Assembly (NCBI RefSeq): GCF_005222955.1
Contig: NZ_LWUA01000014.1
Location: 408-45,104 of the forward strand
Source: Blastococcus sp. CCUG 61487
Lineage (GTDB): Bacteria > Actinomycetota > Actinomycetes > Mycobacteriales > Geodermatophilaceae
Direction: 5' to 3'
DNA length: 44,697 nucleotides
The notes below the pieces were generated by a model. The model was not told the DNA's origin and ran no database searches. It worked only from the letters and a program-made list of their open reading frames with translations. Below, piece after piece: positions 5,991 to 15,097 of this stretch (within the stretch, counting starts at the first letter, position 1; each line of letters starts with the position of its first letter). The translations under genes were made by a program, and so were the position numbers.

Positions 5991-8900
5991 GTGAAGCTCC
6001 CGCAGTCCGCGCTGGTCGTCGCCGTGACGGCCGGCATGATCGGCCTGATGGCGCCCGTCGTGGCGTCCGCGGCCCCGACCCCACCGCCCCCGCAACCGGG
6101 CGCCGTCCCCCCGGCCTTCGCCCTGAGCCAGGTCAGCGGCTCCTTCCCCGGGGAGACCGAGTACGTCGACGGCCAGATCCTCGACGTGAGCGCCGACGGC
6201 CGGCTCGTCCTCTACAAGGGCTACGTCGACGCGTGGGACCGCTACTCCCAGGAGGGCCTGTTCGTCGTCGACCGCGAGGCCGGCACCAGCCGGCTGGTGT
6301 GGGAGTCGGCGGAGCGCCCCGGCAACCCGGGCGGGATCAGCGGCCCCGCCGCCGCCGCGCTCTCCGCCGACGGCTCCACCGTCGTCTGGACCACCCGCGA
6401 CGACGTCACCGCCGAGCCCAGCGAGATCTACCGCGAGGCGTACGCCACCACGCTCGCCGACGGCAGCACCACCCGCCTCCCCCGCTCCCCCGAGTCGGGC
6501 AGCTTCGAGCCGGCAGCCGTCGACGTCTCCGCCGACGGCACCCGCGCCGCGGTCCTCAACGCCGACGTGTGGTCGGGCGAGCCGGGCCGCATCGACGTCG
6601 TCGACCTGACCACCGGCACCGTCGTCGCCAGCCACGAGGTGGTCGGCCCCGCCCCGGGCGTCGAGCTCAGCGACGACGGCAGCACCGTCGCCTGGCTGCA
6701 GAACGTCGAGGGCCCGCTCGACGAGTGGGAGAACCCCACCTGGTCCACCCACCTGCAGGTCGCGGCCGCCGACACCTTCGCGCCGATCGCCACCCTCACC
6801 GACCACGTCGCGCACTCGCCGTCGCTCGACGCCGCGGGCGACCAGGTCGCCTACATGGGCCGCGAGGGCACCCTGCTGATCGCCGACCTCACCGCCGAGG
6901 GCGCCCCGCGCCGGGCGGTGCCGACCGCCGGCTCCGGCCAGGTGCACCGCCCCCAGCTCTCCGGCGACGGCAGCACCGTCGTCTACGACGAGCGGGAGTA
7001 CGACGAAGGCTCCCAGTCCAGCGCCGTCTGGTCGGTCGACCTCGCCACCGGCACCGCCGCGCTGGTCGCCGGCACCTCCGAGACCACGTCCGGCGACGAC
7101 TGGGAGGACGACGGCTCGGGCGACGAGAGCGATGGCTCCGGCGACGAGGAGCAGCCGTCGGTCCTCGGCACCACCGCCTTCCACCCGGTCCCGTCGCACG
7201 ACGGCTCCCGGATCGCGCTCTGGCTCGACGAGCGGATCGTCCTGGCCGTCGAGTCCGGCGAGGCCCCCGACACCGTCGCTCCGACGTGGCCGGCCGACGC
7301 CCGCCTCGTCGCCGAGCCGGCCGGGCGCGAGACCGTGCGGCTGACCTGGACCGCGGCGAGCGACGACCGGCAGGTGCGCGGCTACGAGATCACCGCCGAC
7401 GGCGTCGTCCTCACCACCGTCGGCGCCGACCGCACCAGCCACGACGTGGCCCTGCACGCCGACGACCGCGCCGAGCGGCTCGTCGAGTACGGCGTCCGCG
7501 CGATCGACACCAGCGGCAACGCCTCGACCGCCCTGACCGCCTCGGCCCGCAACAGCGCGCAACTGGGTGTCCAGCGGACCGCGCACGACGAGCTGACGAT
7601 CACCTGGCAGCCGAACGAGGACCCGGCGCTGGCCGGCTACCGGGTGCTGCGCGCCGACGGCGGCCAGGCCGCCGACGGCTCCCTCGGCGACGGTTCGCCG
7701 TGGGAGCAGGTCGGCGACGACGTGCCCGCCGGCACCACGGAACTGGTCGACGCCGGCCTGCCGGCGCTGACCTGGTTCGACTACCGCGTCGACCTCGTGC
7801 TCGACGACGGCTCCACCCGCCCGTGGGCGTCCCGCACCAGCGCGCACACCGACCTCCCCGGGGCCGGGGAGCTGACCGTGGACGACGAACGGCCCTACTC
7901 GCTGCGGGTGGCCTGGGACGGCATCCCGGACTCCGCTCCGCTGCAGTACTACCGCGTGGAGCACCGGCAGACCTGGCCGGTCCGCGCGACCGAGTGGACG
8001 GTGGCCGACACGGTCACCCGGGACGAGGAGCTGCTGACCACCGTCGGCAACCTGGCTCCCCGCACCACGTACGCCGTCCGCGTGGTGGCCGTGCTCGACC
8101 GCGGCTGGCCGGAGCGGATCGTCGCGAACGAGACCACCGGCACCACCATCAGCGAGGGCATCACGACGATCGAGTTGCACGCCCAGCGCACGGCGGACGG
8201 CGTCGCGGTGGTCCTCGGCAGCGACCTGACGGTCACGGCCACCGGCGAGCCCGGGCTGGCCGCCGAGCTGCGGCTCCGCCAGACGCCGGGGCAGTCCGGC
8301 ACCCCGGTCGTCGTCCCGATGGAGGAGACCTCCCCGGGCTCGTACGCCAGCGAGCCCTACCGGCTCGACGGCACGCTGACCTCCATCGGCTCGGCCCAGG
8401 TCGTGCTCACCGACGGCACCCGCACGCTGGAGCGCAGCGTGCCCGTCGGTGCGGTCAGCGGGCAGCTCGACCTGCGGATCGGCGCCGCCCAGGACGAGCT
8501 GGGGGCGCTCACCGCGGTCCTCAGCGGCCCCCGCGGCCAGCAGCAGGTCCCGGTCACCGCACCGGGGCAGGTGAGCGTGCCGGTCTCCCCCGGCATCTGG
8601 GGAGTCCAGCTCAAGGCCGCCGACGGCGAGATCGTCGCCACCAGGTCGCTGCTCGACGTGACCGCGGCGAAGAAGGTCGAGGTCGCGCTGACCCCCGTCC
8701 GCGCCGCCCAGCTCGACGTCACGCTCAGCGCCCCGGCCGGTGTTCCGCTGCCGGTCGGCACCCTCACCGTCCGCGACGAGAAGGGCGAGGTCCTCGTCCA
8801 GCGCCGGATGGGCCCGGCGACGCCGCTGACCGTGATCCCCGGCCTGCCGGGACGCAGCCGGCTCACGCTGGACTACCGCTTCGACGACCAGTCGCTGCGC

Positions 8901-11900
8901 ATCGTCCAGCCGCGGGTCACCGTCGACTCCGGCGTCGGCCGCAGCACCGTGCCGCTCCTGATCGAGCCCATGGCCGCGGCGACCACCGACGTCACGGTCA
9001 CCGGTGCCGGCAAGCCGGTCGGCGACGCCGCCGTGAAGCTGGTGCAGAGCGCGGACGGCCGCACCTTCACCACGACGGCGTCCACCGCGGACGACGGCCG
9101 GACGGTCCTCGAGGCGCTCGCCGGAGCCGGCACCCTGTCGGCGACGGCGGAGTACCACGCGGCGGCCGCCAAGCCCGTCGACCTCGTCCCCGGCACCCGC
9201 GGCGCCCTGTCGATCGACCTGCCGCGCACGCCCACCTACCGGGTGCAGCCGCACCTGATCGTGATCAGCCCCGACGGCGAGCGGATCGAGCAGCCGCTCG
9301 ACTGGCGGACCGCGACCCACTTCCAGGTCTCGCTGCGGATGGGTTCCGCCAGCGCGATGTCCGGCCGCACCATCGCGCCGACGGTGCCCTACGAGGGCGC
9401 CGCGGGTGACCGAGTCGAACTCTGCGCCGACGGCCGGCAGGCCAACCTGCCGCGGGGCTGCACCAGCATCGTGCTGGGCGACGAACTCGACGTCGACATC
9501 ACGCTGGAGCTGACGCAGGTCGGCACCGCGCGGGCCGACCTGGTCGACGAGGACGGCCGGGGCGTGTCGAGCTGGACGGCGACGATCTACCGCACCGTGG
9601 CAGGAGGGCGCGCGGAGTACGCCGGACAGCGCAGCGGGAACGGCTCGGCTCCCGTGCTCACCTTCGGCACGGCCGGCCTGCACACCATCACCTGGAGCGA
9701 CCCCACCGGACGGCGGGCCGTCACCGACGTCGTCGTCGACGCCGGCAGCACCGCCGACCTCGGCCGGGTCACCCTCGCCAAGGCGGCGGCCGCGCCGGCC
9801 GATGTCAGCGTGCAGGCGCTGCCCGACCCGGTGATGCCCGGTGCGCTGCTCGTCGTGCGCGTCGCGCTGCCCGCGTCGGACACCGCCCGCTCGCAGCTGC
9901 GGGTCCGGCTGCCCGCCGGGACCACCGCCCAGGCCGGCACCGCGACGATCGACGGCGCCCGGGCCGCGTCGACGGTCGCCGACGGCGCCGTCGTCGTCCC
10001 GCTGTCCGGTCGGGGCGCCACCACGGTGCGCGTGCCGATCACGGTGGACGCCGACGTGCTCGACGGTCAGCTCTCCGCGCCCATCTCGCTGCGCATGGCC
10101 GACGGCACGGTCCTCGACCTGCCGCCGTCGTCCACGCAGGTGCGGCGGGTCAGCCTGGAGGGTCCGGCCGAGACGGCCGGCACCTTCACCGTCCGCGGCC
10201 GCGCCCCGGCGGGGACGCCGGTCGCGGTGCGGGACGAGGCCGGGCGCGTGCTCGCGGAGGCAGTGGCCGGTGCGGGCGGCCGGTGGTCAGCACCGGTCAC
10301 CCTGGTCTCGCCCCTGCAGGGCACGACCTACCGGCTGGTCGCCGTCACCACCGCGGCGGTCGAGGGCGGCACCGTCGAGATGCTCTCCGAGCCGCTCGAC
10401 GTGCTGTGGTCGCCCGACGGCGTGCACCCGGTGTCGATCACCGTCGACAACTCGATCCGGGACGCCCGCGGTCGGGCGGTCACCTGGGACCCGCGCACGG
10501 GCAACGCCGCGCCGACCCTGGTGTACGTGCCGGCGGCACCCCTGCAGCTCACCGCGCGCTTCGAGGACGCCTCACGGGTGCGCGACTTCGTCGCCTACAT
10601 CGGCACGCAGGAGCAGGCGGGCAGCTGCACGGCCACCGAGTGCACGGCCACGTTCGGTCCGATGTCGTCCAGCGACGTCGGGGAGATCGCGGTCGGCTAC
10701 TCGGTGGACGCCCGCCCGGTCACCAACGATCCCGCGTCGCGGCCGAGCCTCGAGGAGCTGGTGGGCAGCGTCGCCCACCCGTTCAACGCCCCCGAGGACC
10801 CGGTGTTCGAGGTCGAGGGACCCGAGGAGTTCACCGGCCGGTGGACCGTCCAGGGCACCCCATTCACCGTCCGCTCGTCCTTCGGCGAGCGCCGGGACCT
10901 CGGTGACCCGACCGACGAGGAGATCGCGCTGGCGGCCGCGGTGGGAGCTCCGGTCCGCAACCTCGACATCCGCGTCGAGGGCGAGGGCGACGACACCACC
11001 CTGGTGGTGGCCGCCGACCTCGCCACCAGCTGGCTGAACGGCAACCCCTCCGGCCTGTCGGCGGAGGCCACCCTCGCGACAGCCAGCGAGTTCACCCGGC
11101 TGACCAAGCTGTACGGGCTCGGGAAGGCGTTCTACGACCTGCTCGAGGTCAGCCGGAACGGTGCGAACAACCCGGTGCTCGACCGGCTGCAGGACCACGT
11201 GGACCTCAACATCCGCGCCTGCCAGCCGGAGGTCGCCGCCGAGCTGACCGGCTACATCGACGACGCCAAGGGCACCCTGGTCATGCACAAGCTGGCCATG
11301 AACGTCTACGCCTGGATGGGCGTGGCCGAGGGCAGCTGGGTCGCCGACGTCAACGGTCAGCAGCCCAAGTCCGCCGGCGCCATCAACTTCGTGATCGGCC
11401 AGGTCATCGGTGCGAGCGTCAAGTGGATGGGGCAGCAGTTCGTCGACCGCGCCGTCGAGCGGGTCGAGAGCGTCGGCATGGAGAGCTGCGACCCGCGGCT
11501 GAAGTACATCCCCAGGGAGTACAAGCCCGGGGCCTGGCCGGTGGGCCGGCCGACGTGGATCTTCGACCCGAGCGGCTACGTCTACGAGGCCCTGGGCACC
11601 CAGCGGCTCGAGGGCGTGACCGCCACCGTGCTCAGCGGCCCCACGCCGGAAGGTCCCTGGACGGTGTGGGACGCCGAGGCCTTCGGGCAGACCAACCCGC
11701 AGTCCACCTCGGTCGAGGGGACCTACGGCTGGGACGTCCCGCAGGGCTGGTGGATGGTCCGCTACGAGAAGGAGGGCTACCGGACCGCCCACAGCGAGCC
11801 GCTGGAGGTGCTCCCCGAGCACTACGGCGTCGACATCGACCTGCACCGGCTGGCGCCCCCGGCGCTGACGGCGGTCACCGCCACGGACGACGGAGCCGTG

Positions 11901-12515
11901 GAGGTCGCGTTCGACCAGTGGATGAGCAGCGAGTCCGTGGCGGCGGGCCTCGCCGTCCGGGCGGGGACGCAGGCGCTGCCCGGCACGGTGACCGGCATCG
12001 GAGAGCAGCGCTCGCCCGCCGGGGTGGCCCTGGCCCGGACCTTCCGGTTCGTGCCGACGACGCCGTTCGGCTCCGGCCAGGTGCTCACGGTGACGGTGCC
12101 CGGGACCGTCGTCGACCACGGCGCCGTCGCGCTCGGGGCCGACGCGGTCCGGACGGTGACGGCGCCCGACCGGCCGGGTGACGCGCCGCCGGCGTGCGGC
12201 AGCGTCTCGCTCGCCGTCTCCCCCGGTGGCCAGGTGCGCAAGGGCACCGCGCTGACGGTCACCGTCTCCGGGGCACCCGGTGCGCCGGTCACCGCCCGGG
12301 CGCTCACCTCGGCGAGCGTGCTGGACTGGCTGCGGGCGGTGCTCACCGGCCGGTACGAGGGCGCGAACCGGCCGTGGACGGTCGTGGGCTCGGGGAAGAT
12401 CGGCGCCGACGGGAAGGTGACGTTCACCTACCGGGCCGACCGCGACACCCTGCTGCAGGCGGGCCAGGACGGCTGCCTGCTCGGCAACCGGATCACGGTG
12501 GTCGACGTGAAGTGA
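5991..12515 (+). CDS. Very large secreted modular protein (beta-propeller, fibronectin III and Ig-like domains)
   Basis: 2174 residues from GTG 5991, chosen because GGAG lies 6 bases upstream and because it yields a signal peptide (hydrophobic core 'ALVVAVTAGMIGLM', cleavage after VASA or AA). The frame is open further upstream without a signal. Residues about 40-430 contain repeated 'LSxDGSTVVW' blades, as in TolB/WD40-like propellers, with an Asp/Gly/Ser-rich insertion near 380. Residues about 440-760 hold fibronectin III-like units ('VRLTWTAASDDRQVRGYEIT', 'LTITWQPNEDPALAGYRVLRAD'). The rest is a series of Ig-like and carboxypeptidase-regulatory-like beta domains, with a mixed segment around 1620-1850 and an Ig-like C-terminus. 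No LPXTG or membrane anchor is seen at the C-terminus. It is probably an exported surface or matrix protein; catalytic activity is not evident. Confidence 0.85.
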   Translation: MKLPQSALVVAVTAGMIGLMAPVVASAAPTPPPPQPGAVPPAFALSQVSGSFPGETEYVDGQILDVSADGRLVLYKGYVDAWDRYSQEGLFVVDREAGTSRLVWESAERPGNPGGISGPAAAALSADGSTVVWTTRDDVTAEPSEIYREAYATTLADGSTTRLPRSPESGSFEPAAVDVSADGTRAAVLNADVWSGEPGRIDVVDLTTGTVVASHEVVGPAPGVELSDDGSTVAWLQNVEGPLDEWENPTWSTHLQVAAADTFAPIATLTDHVAHSPSLDAAGDQVAYMGREGTLLIADLTAEGAPRRAVPTAGSGQVHRPQLSGDGSTVVYDEREYDEGSQSSAVWSVDLATGTAALVAGTSETTSGDDWEDDGSGDESDGSGDEEQPSVLGTTAFHPVPSHDGSRIALWLDERIVLAVESGEAPDTVAPTWPADARLVAEPAGRETVRLTWTAASDDRQVRGYEITADGVVLTTVGADRTSHDVALHADDRAERLVEYGVRAIDTSGNASTALTASARNSAQLGVQRTAHDELTITWQPNEDPALAGYRVLRADGGQAADGSLGDGSPWEQVGDDVPAGTTELVDAGLPALTWFDYRVDLVLDDGSTRPWASRTSAHTDLPGAGELTVDDERPYSLRVAWDGIPDSAPLQYYRVEHRQTWPVRATEWTVADTVTRDEELLTTVGNLAPRTTYAVRVVAVLDRGWPERIVANETTGTTISEGITTIELHAQRTADGVAVVLGSDLTVTATGEPGLAAELRLRQTPGQSGTPVVVPMEETSPGSYASEPYRLDGTLTSIGSAQVVLTDGTRTLERSVPVGAVSGQLDLRIGAAQDELGALTAVLSGPRGQQQVPVTAPGQVSVPVSPGIWGVQLKAADGEIVATRSLLDVTAAKKVEVALTPVRAAQLDVTLSAPAGVPLPVGTLTVRDEKGEVLVQRRMGPATPLTVIPGLPGRSRLTLDYRFDDQSLRIVQPRVTVDSGVGRSTVPLLIEPMAAATTDVTVTGAGKPVGDAAVKLVQSADGRTFTTTASTADDGRTVLEALAGAGTLSATAEYHAAAAKPVDLVPGTRGALSIDLPRTPTYRVQPHLIVISPDGERIEQPLDWRTATHFQVSLRMGSASAMSGRTIAPTVPYEGAAGDRVELCADGRQANLPRGCTSIVLGDELDVDITLELTQVGTARADLVDEDGRGVSSWTATIYRTVAGGRAEYAGQRSGNGSAPVLTFGTAGLHTITWSDPTGRRAVTDVVVDAGSTADLGRVTLAKAAAAPADVSVQALPDPVMPGALLVVRVALPASDTARSQLRVRLPAGTTAQAGTATIDGARAASTVADGAVVVPLSGRGATTVRVPITVDADVLDGQLSAPISLRMADGTVLDLPPSSTQVRRVSLEGPAETAGTFTVRGRAPAGTPVAVRDEAGRVLAEAVAGAGGRWSAPVTLVSPLQGTTYRLVAVTTAAVEGGTVEMLSEPLDVLWSPDGVHPVSITVDNSIRDARGRAVTWDPRTGNAAPTLVYVPAAPLQLTARFEDASRVRDFVAYIGTQEQAGSCTATECTATFGPMSSSDVGEIAVGYSVDARPVTNDPASRPSLEELVGSVAHPFNAPEDPVFEVEGPEEFTGRWTVQGTPFTVRSSFGERRDLGDPTDEEIALAAAVGAPVRNLDIRVEGEGDDTTLVVAADLATSWLNGNPSGLSAEATLATASEFTRLTKLYGLGKAFYDLLEVSRNGANNPVLDRLQDHVDLNIRACQPEVAAELTGYIDDAKGTLVMHKLAMNVYAWMGVAEGSWVADVNGQQPKSAGAINFVIGQVIGASVKWMGQQFVDRAVERVESVGMESCDPRLKYIPREYKPGAWPVGRPTWIFDPSGYVYEALGTQRLEGVTATVLSGPTPEGPWTVWDAEAFGQTNPQSTSVEGTYGWDVPQGWWMVRYEKEGYRTAHSEPLEVLPEHYGVDIDLHRLAPPALTAVTATDDGAVEVAFDQWMSSESVAAGLAVRAGTQALPGTVTGIGEQRSPAGVALARTFRFVPTTPFGSGQVLTVTVPGTVVDHGAVALGADAVRTVTAPDRPGDAPPACGSVSLAVSPGGQVRKGTALTVTVSGAPGAPVTARALTSASVLDWLRAVLTGRYEGANRPWTVVGSGKIGADGKVTFTYRADRDTLLQAGQDGCLLGNRITVVDVK

Positions 12516-12524
12516 CCCCGTGAG

Positions 12525-12565
12525 GACGACGCCCCCGGCACCCCTGCGGTGACGGGGGCGTCGTC
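12525..12565 (+). terminator. Terminator hairpin after the large secreted protein
   Basis: GACGACGCCCCCG (12525-12537) and CGGGGGCGTCGTC (12553-12565) form a perfect 13-bp stem with a 15-base loop, 10 bases after the stop. There is no strong T-tract, as is common in high-GC actinobacteria. Confidence 0.75.
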
Positions 12566-12597
12566 TGTCCGCTCCCCGGTTCCCGGCTCCCCCCGCG

Positions 12598-12674
12598 GTT
12601 GATCATCGTCTGCGTGCGCGGCGGATCGGCGCGGCACCCGTGTCCGCGCGCACCCCGACGATGATCAACTCCAG
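12598..12674 (-). repeat. 77-bp structured repeat, copy 1
   Basis: Ends GTTGATCATCGTC (12598-12610) and GACGATGATCAAC (12657-12669) are a perfect 13-bp inverted repeat; the imperfect pairing continues inward (GTGCGCG-type arms) to give a long hairpin. A CTCCAG tail follows. The copy at 29025-29101 has exactly the same length and near-identical ends. On the minus strand it starts 24 bases after the stop of the XRE/NB-ARC gene, between convergent genes. Confidence 0.8.
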
Positions 12675-12697
12675 AAGGTGGGCCAGGTGGTCCGGGG

Positions 12698-15043
12698 TCA
12701 GGTGGCCAGCCGCAGCCGGCCACCCCCGCCCAGCGCCAGCTGGACCGCCTGCTCGGGATCGAGGCTGCGGCCCTCGTCCAGCGCGTCGGCGTACCCGTCC
12801 TCGCCCAGGGTGGCGCGCGCCGCGGCCGCGGCGGCGTCGCGCAGGGCCAGGTCGGGCTGGTAGTAGCCGTAGATCGTCGAGCCCACGATCTCGCGCAGCA
12901 CCTGGGCGGCCCCCAGCAGCTGCGCCACCCGGCGGGCCCGCCCGGTCGACGACTCGACGACGGCGAGCGCGTCGAGCACGTAGGCGAGGTTGGCGAGGTC
13001 GCCGGTCTCCTGCGACAGCCGCACGCCTTCCTCCAGGTGGGCGCGCGCCCGGTCCACGTCACCCAGGGCGATCGCGGCCTGGGCGGTGGTGAACAGGCCG
13101 ATGTAGGTGGCCAGCCGGTCGCCGCGCGCCCGCGCCGCCGTCAGCGCGGTGTCGACGAGCGCGAGGGCCTCCTGCGGGGAGCCGCGCAGCAGCGCGATCG
13201 TGCCCAGCCACACGTGGCAGAGCGTCCACAGCCAGCCGTCGTCGTCCATGCCGCCGCCGGAGAGCGCGATCGAGGCCCGGAACGCGCGCTCCGCGGCGTC
13301 GTGGTCGCCGGTCGCCAGGGCCATCAACCCCTCGCCCGCGTGGCCGTGCGCCCGGCCGGGGACGTCACCGGTCTCCTCGGCGAGCTCGCGGGCCCGCGTC
13401 CAGCCCGGGGTGGAGGCCGCGATGTCGCCCTGCGCGAAGGTCATCGCCGAGAACGCCAGGTTCACCCGGATGCGGGTGTAGATGGAGAGCTCGGTCTGCA
13501 GCGTCCGCTCGGTGAACCGGCGCCCGGTGAGCAGGTGCCCGCGCAGCCACCAGTCCAGCCACAGCGCCCAGCACATCCGGCCGGCGAGCTCTCCCTCCCC
13601 GAGCGCGAGGAGAGCCTCCAGCGCGGCCTCGAGATTGCCCTCCTCGCGGCTGGTGAGGGCGAGCGCCTCCACCGCCGCGGCGTGCCGGTAGGCGGGCACC
13701 TGCGACTCCGCGAGGTCCAGGAAGTAGCGGGCGTGCCGGAGGCGGGCCTCCCGCGCCTCCGACCCTTCACCGAGCCGGGCCCGGGCGTACTGGAGGACGG
13801 GTTCCAGCTGGACGTAGCGCCCGTCGGGGTGGACGTCGACCAGCGACTGCGCGACCAGGTTCTCGAGCTCGTCGAGAACAGGGCCGCCGGCGACCGCCTC
13901 CGCCGCCTCGAGGGTGCAGCCGCCGGTGAACAGCCCGAGCAACCGGAACAGCCGCTGCTCGCCCTCGTCGAGCAGCTCGTAGCTCCAGTCGAGCGTCGCG
14001 GTCAGGGTGCGCTGGCGGGAGGGCAGGTCGCGCTGGCCGCCGCTGGCCATGGCGGCGTCGAGCCGGGAGACGAGGAGAGCCGGGCTGAGCAGCCGGACCT
14101 TCGCCGCGGCCAGCTCCAGGGCCAGCGGGATGCCGGCCAGTCGCGCGCACACCTGGGCCACGTGCGCGGCGTTGGCGTCGTCGACGTCGAACGCCGGCGC
14201 CACGGCCCGTGCGCGGGCGAGGAACAGCGCGCCGGCCGGCGATCCGGCGACGTCCTCGGCGTCCGCGGCCCGCGGGGGGAGGGCCAGCGGCTGCACCGGG
14301 TGCTCGTACTCGCCGCGCAGGCGCAGCGCCGCCCGGCTGGTGGCCAGCAGCACCACCCCCGGGCAGCGTTCGAGCAGCTCACCCAGGTCGGGCACCGAGT
14401 CCAGCAGGTGCTCGAGGTTGTCCACGACGAGCAGCAGCCGGGCCGAGCGCAGCGCCCCGGCCACGACGACGAGTGCGTCCAGGCCCTCGACGCCGGAGAG
14501 CCCGACGGCCCGGCCGACCGCGGGGATGACCAGCGACGGATCGGTGACGGCGGCCAGCGGCACCCATGCCACCCCGTCGGGGAACTCGGTCGCGGCCTGG
14601 CCGGCCACCTCGATCGCCAGCCGGGACTTCCCGACCCCACCGACGCCGGTGAGCGTCAGGATGCGGACGTCCGGCGCGCCGAGCTGCCCGGTGAGCGCCG
14701 CCGCCTCGTCGTCGCGGCCGAGCAGCGCGGTGGGTGGCACGGGGGGCGGGGTCGGGCGCAGCCCCGACAGCGGTGCCGGCGCGGCGTCGTCCGCAGCGGC
14801 CGACGAGCGCCGGGGGACGGCGGCCCGCAGCGCGGCTCGGTCCGCCTCGTCCAGCCCGAGACCCTCGCCGAGGGCACGCACGGTGTGTGGGTAAGGGCGC
14901 GTGCGCGCACCCCGCTCCAGTGCGCTGATCGCGTGCGGGGTCAGCCCCGCTCGCTCGGCCAGCTCCTCCTGCGTCAGCCCGGCCCGCTCGCGCAGTGTCC
15001 GCAGGAGCTCGGCGAAGGACGCTCCGGGCGGCGTGGCGGGCAC
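12698..15043 (-). CDS. XRE-family HTH / NB-ARC ATPase / TPR regulator (STAND protein)
   Basis: 781 residues from GTG 15043. Residues 8-65 form an XRE helix-turn-helix ('LRERAGLTQEELAERAGLTPHAISALERG'). A NB-ARC/AP-ATPase follows, with Walker A GVGGVGKS at 133-140 and Walker B LLLVVDN at 203-209, plus a typical winged helix ('LDWSYELLDEGEQRLFRLLGLFTGGCTLEAAEAVAG'). The last 330 residues or so are Ala/Leu-rich TPR-like repeats. Such signal-transducing ATPases in actinobacteria are mostly transcription regulators; no LuxR C-terminal domain or effector nuclease is seen. TACGAT ends 6 bases before GTG and no Shine-Dalgarno is present, suggesting a leaderless mRNA. It follows the thiamine-diphosphate enzyme gene but a strong hairpin separates them. 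Confidence 0.85.
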   Translation of the reverse strand: MPATPPGASFAELLRTLRERAGLTQEELAERAGLTPHAISALERGARTRPYPHTVRALGEGLGLDEADRAALRAAVPRRSSAAADDAAPAPLSGLRPTPPPVPPTALLGRDDEAAALTGQLGAPDVRILTLTGVGGVGKSRLAIEVAGQAATEFPDGVAWVPLAAVTDPSLVIPAVGRAVGLSGVEGLDALVVVAGALRSARLLLVVDNLEHLLDSVPDLGELLERCPGVVLLATSRAALRLRGEYEHPVQPLALPPRAADAEDVAGSPAGALFLARARAVAPAFDVDDANAAHVAQVCARLAGIPLALELAAAKVRLLSPALLVSRLDAAMASGGQRDLPSRQRTLTATLDWSYELLDEGEQRLFRLLGLFTGGCTLEAAEAVAGGPVLDELENLVAQSLVDVHPDGRYVQLEPVLQYARARLGEGSEAREARLRHARYFLDLAESQVPAYRHAAAVEALALTSREEGNLEAALEALLALGEGELAGRMCWALWLDWWLRGHLLTGRRFTERTLQTELSIYTRIRVNLAFSAMTFAQGDIAASTPGWTRARELAEETGDVPGRAHGHAGEGLMALATGDHDAAERAFRASIALSGGGMDDDGWLWTLCHVWLGTIALLRGSPQEALALVDTALTAARARGDRLATYIGLFTTAQAAIALGDVDRARAHLEEGVRLSQETGDLANLAYVLDALAVVESSTGRARRVAQLLGAAQVLREIVGSTIYGYYQPDLALRDAAAAAARATLGEDGYADALDEGRSLDPEQAVQLALGGGGRLRLAT

Positions 15044-15049
15044 GCGGGG

Positions 15050-15055
15050 ATCGTA
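15050..15055 (-). promoter_or_regulatory. -10-like TACGAT, probable leaderless start of the XRE/NB-ARC gene
   Basis: On the minus strand TACGAT is followed by 6 bases and then the GTG at 15043. With transcription starting about 7 bases after a -10 element, the mRNA would begin at the start codon. No Shine-Dalgarno is present. Confidence 0.5.
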
Positions 15056-15060
15056 GTGAC

Positions 15061-15087
15061 GCGGCGGCCCAGGCGCTGGGCCGCCGC
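15061..15087 (-). terminator. Terminator hairpin after the thiamine-diphosphate enzyme
   Basis: GCGGCGGCCCAG (15061-15072) and CTGGGCCGCCGC (15076-15087) form a perfect 12-bp stem with a GCG loop, extended by AGTG/CACT. It begins 10 bases after the stop of the upstream minus-strand gene. Confidence 0.75.
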
Positions 15088-15097
15088 CACTATCGGG

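Noticed and set aside
5449-6084. 211-codon minus-strand frame overlapping the truncated ATPase gene
   Set aside because: Different reading frame from the recognisable CpaF/TadA sequence; composition is shadow-like.
5838-9683. A 1281-codon open frame on the minus strand opposite the large secreted protein
   Set aside because: Its product is Gly/Arg/Val-rich without any domain, it lacks a start signal, and it is the typical antisense shadow of a high-GC gene whose third codon positions are G/C.
10572-12119. 515-codon minus-strand frame
   Set aside because: Shadow of the secreted protein gene; low-complexity composition and no ribosome-binding site.
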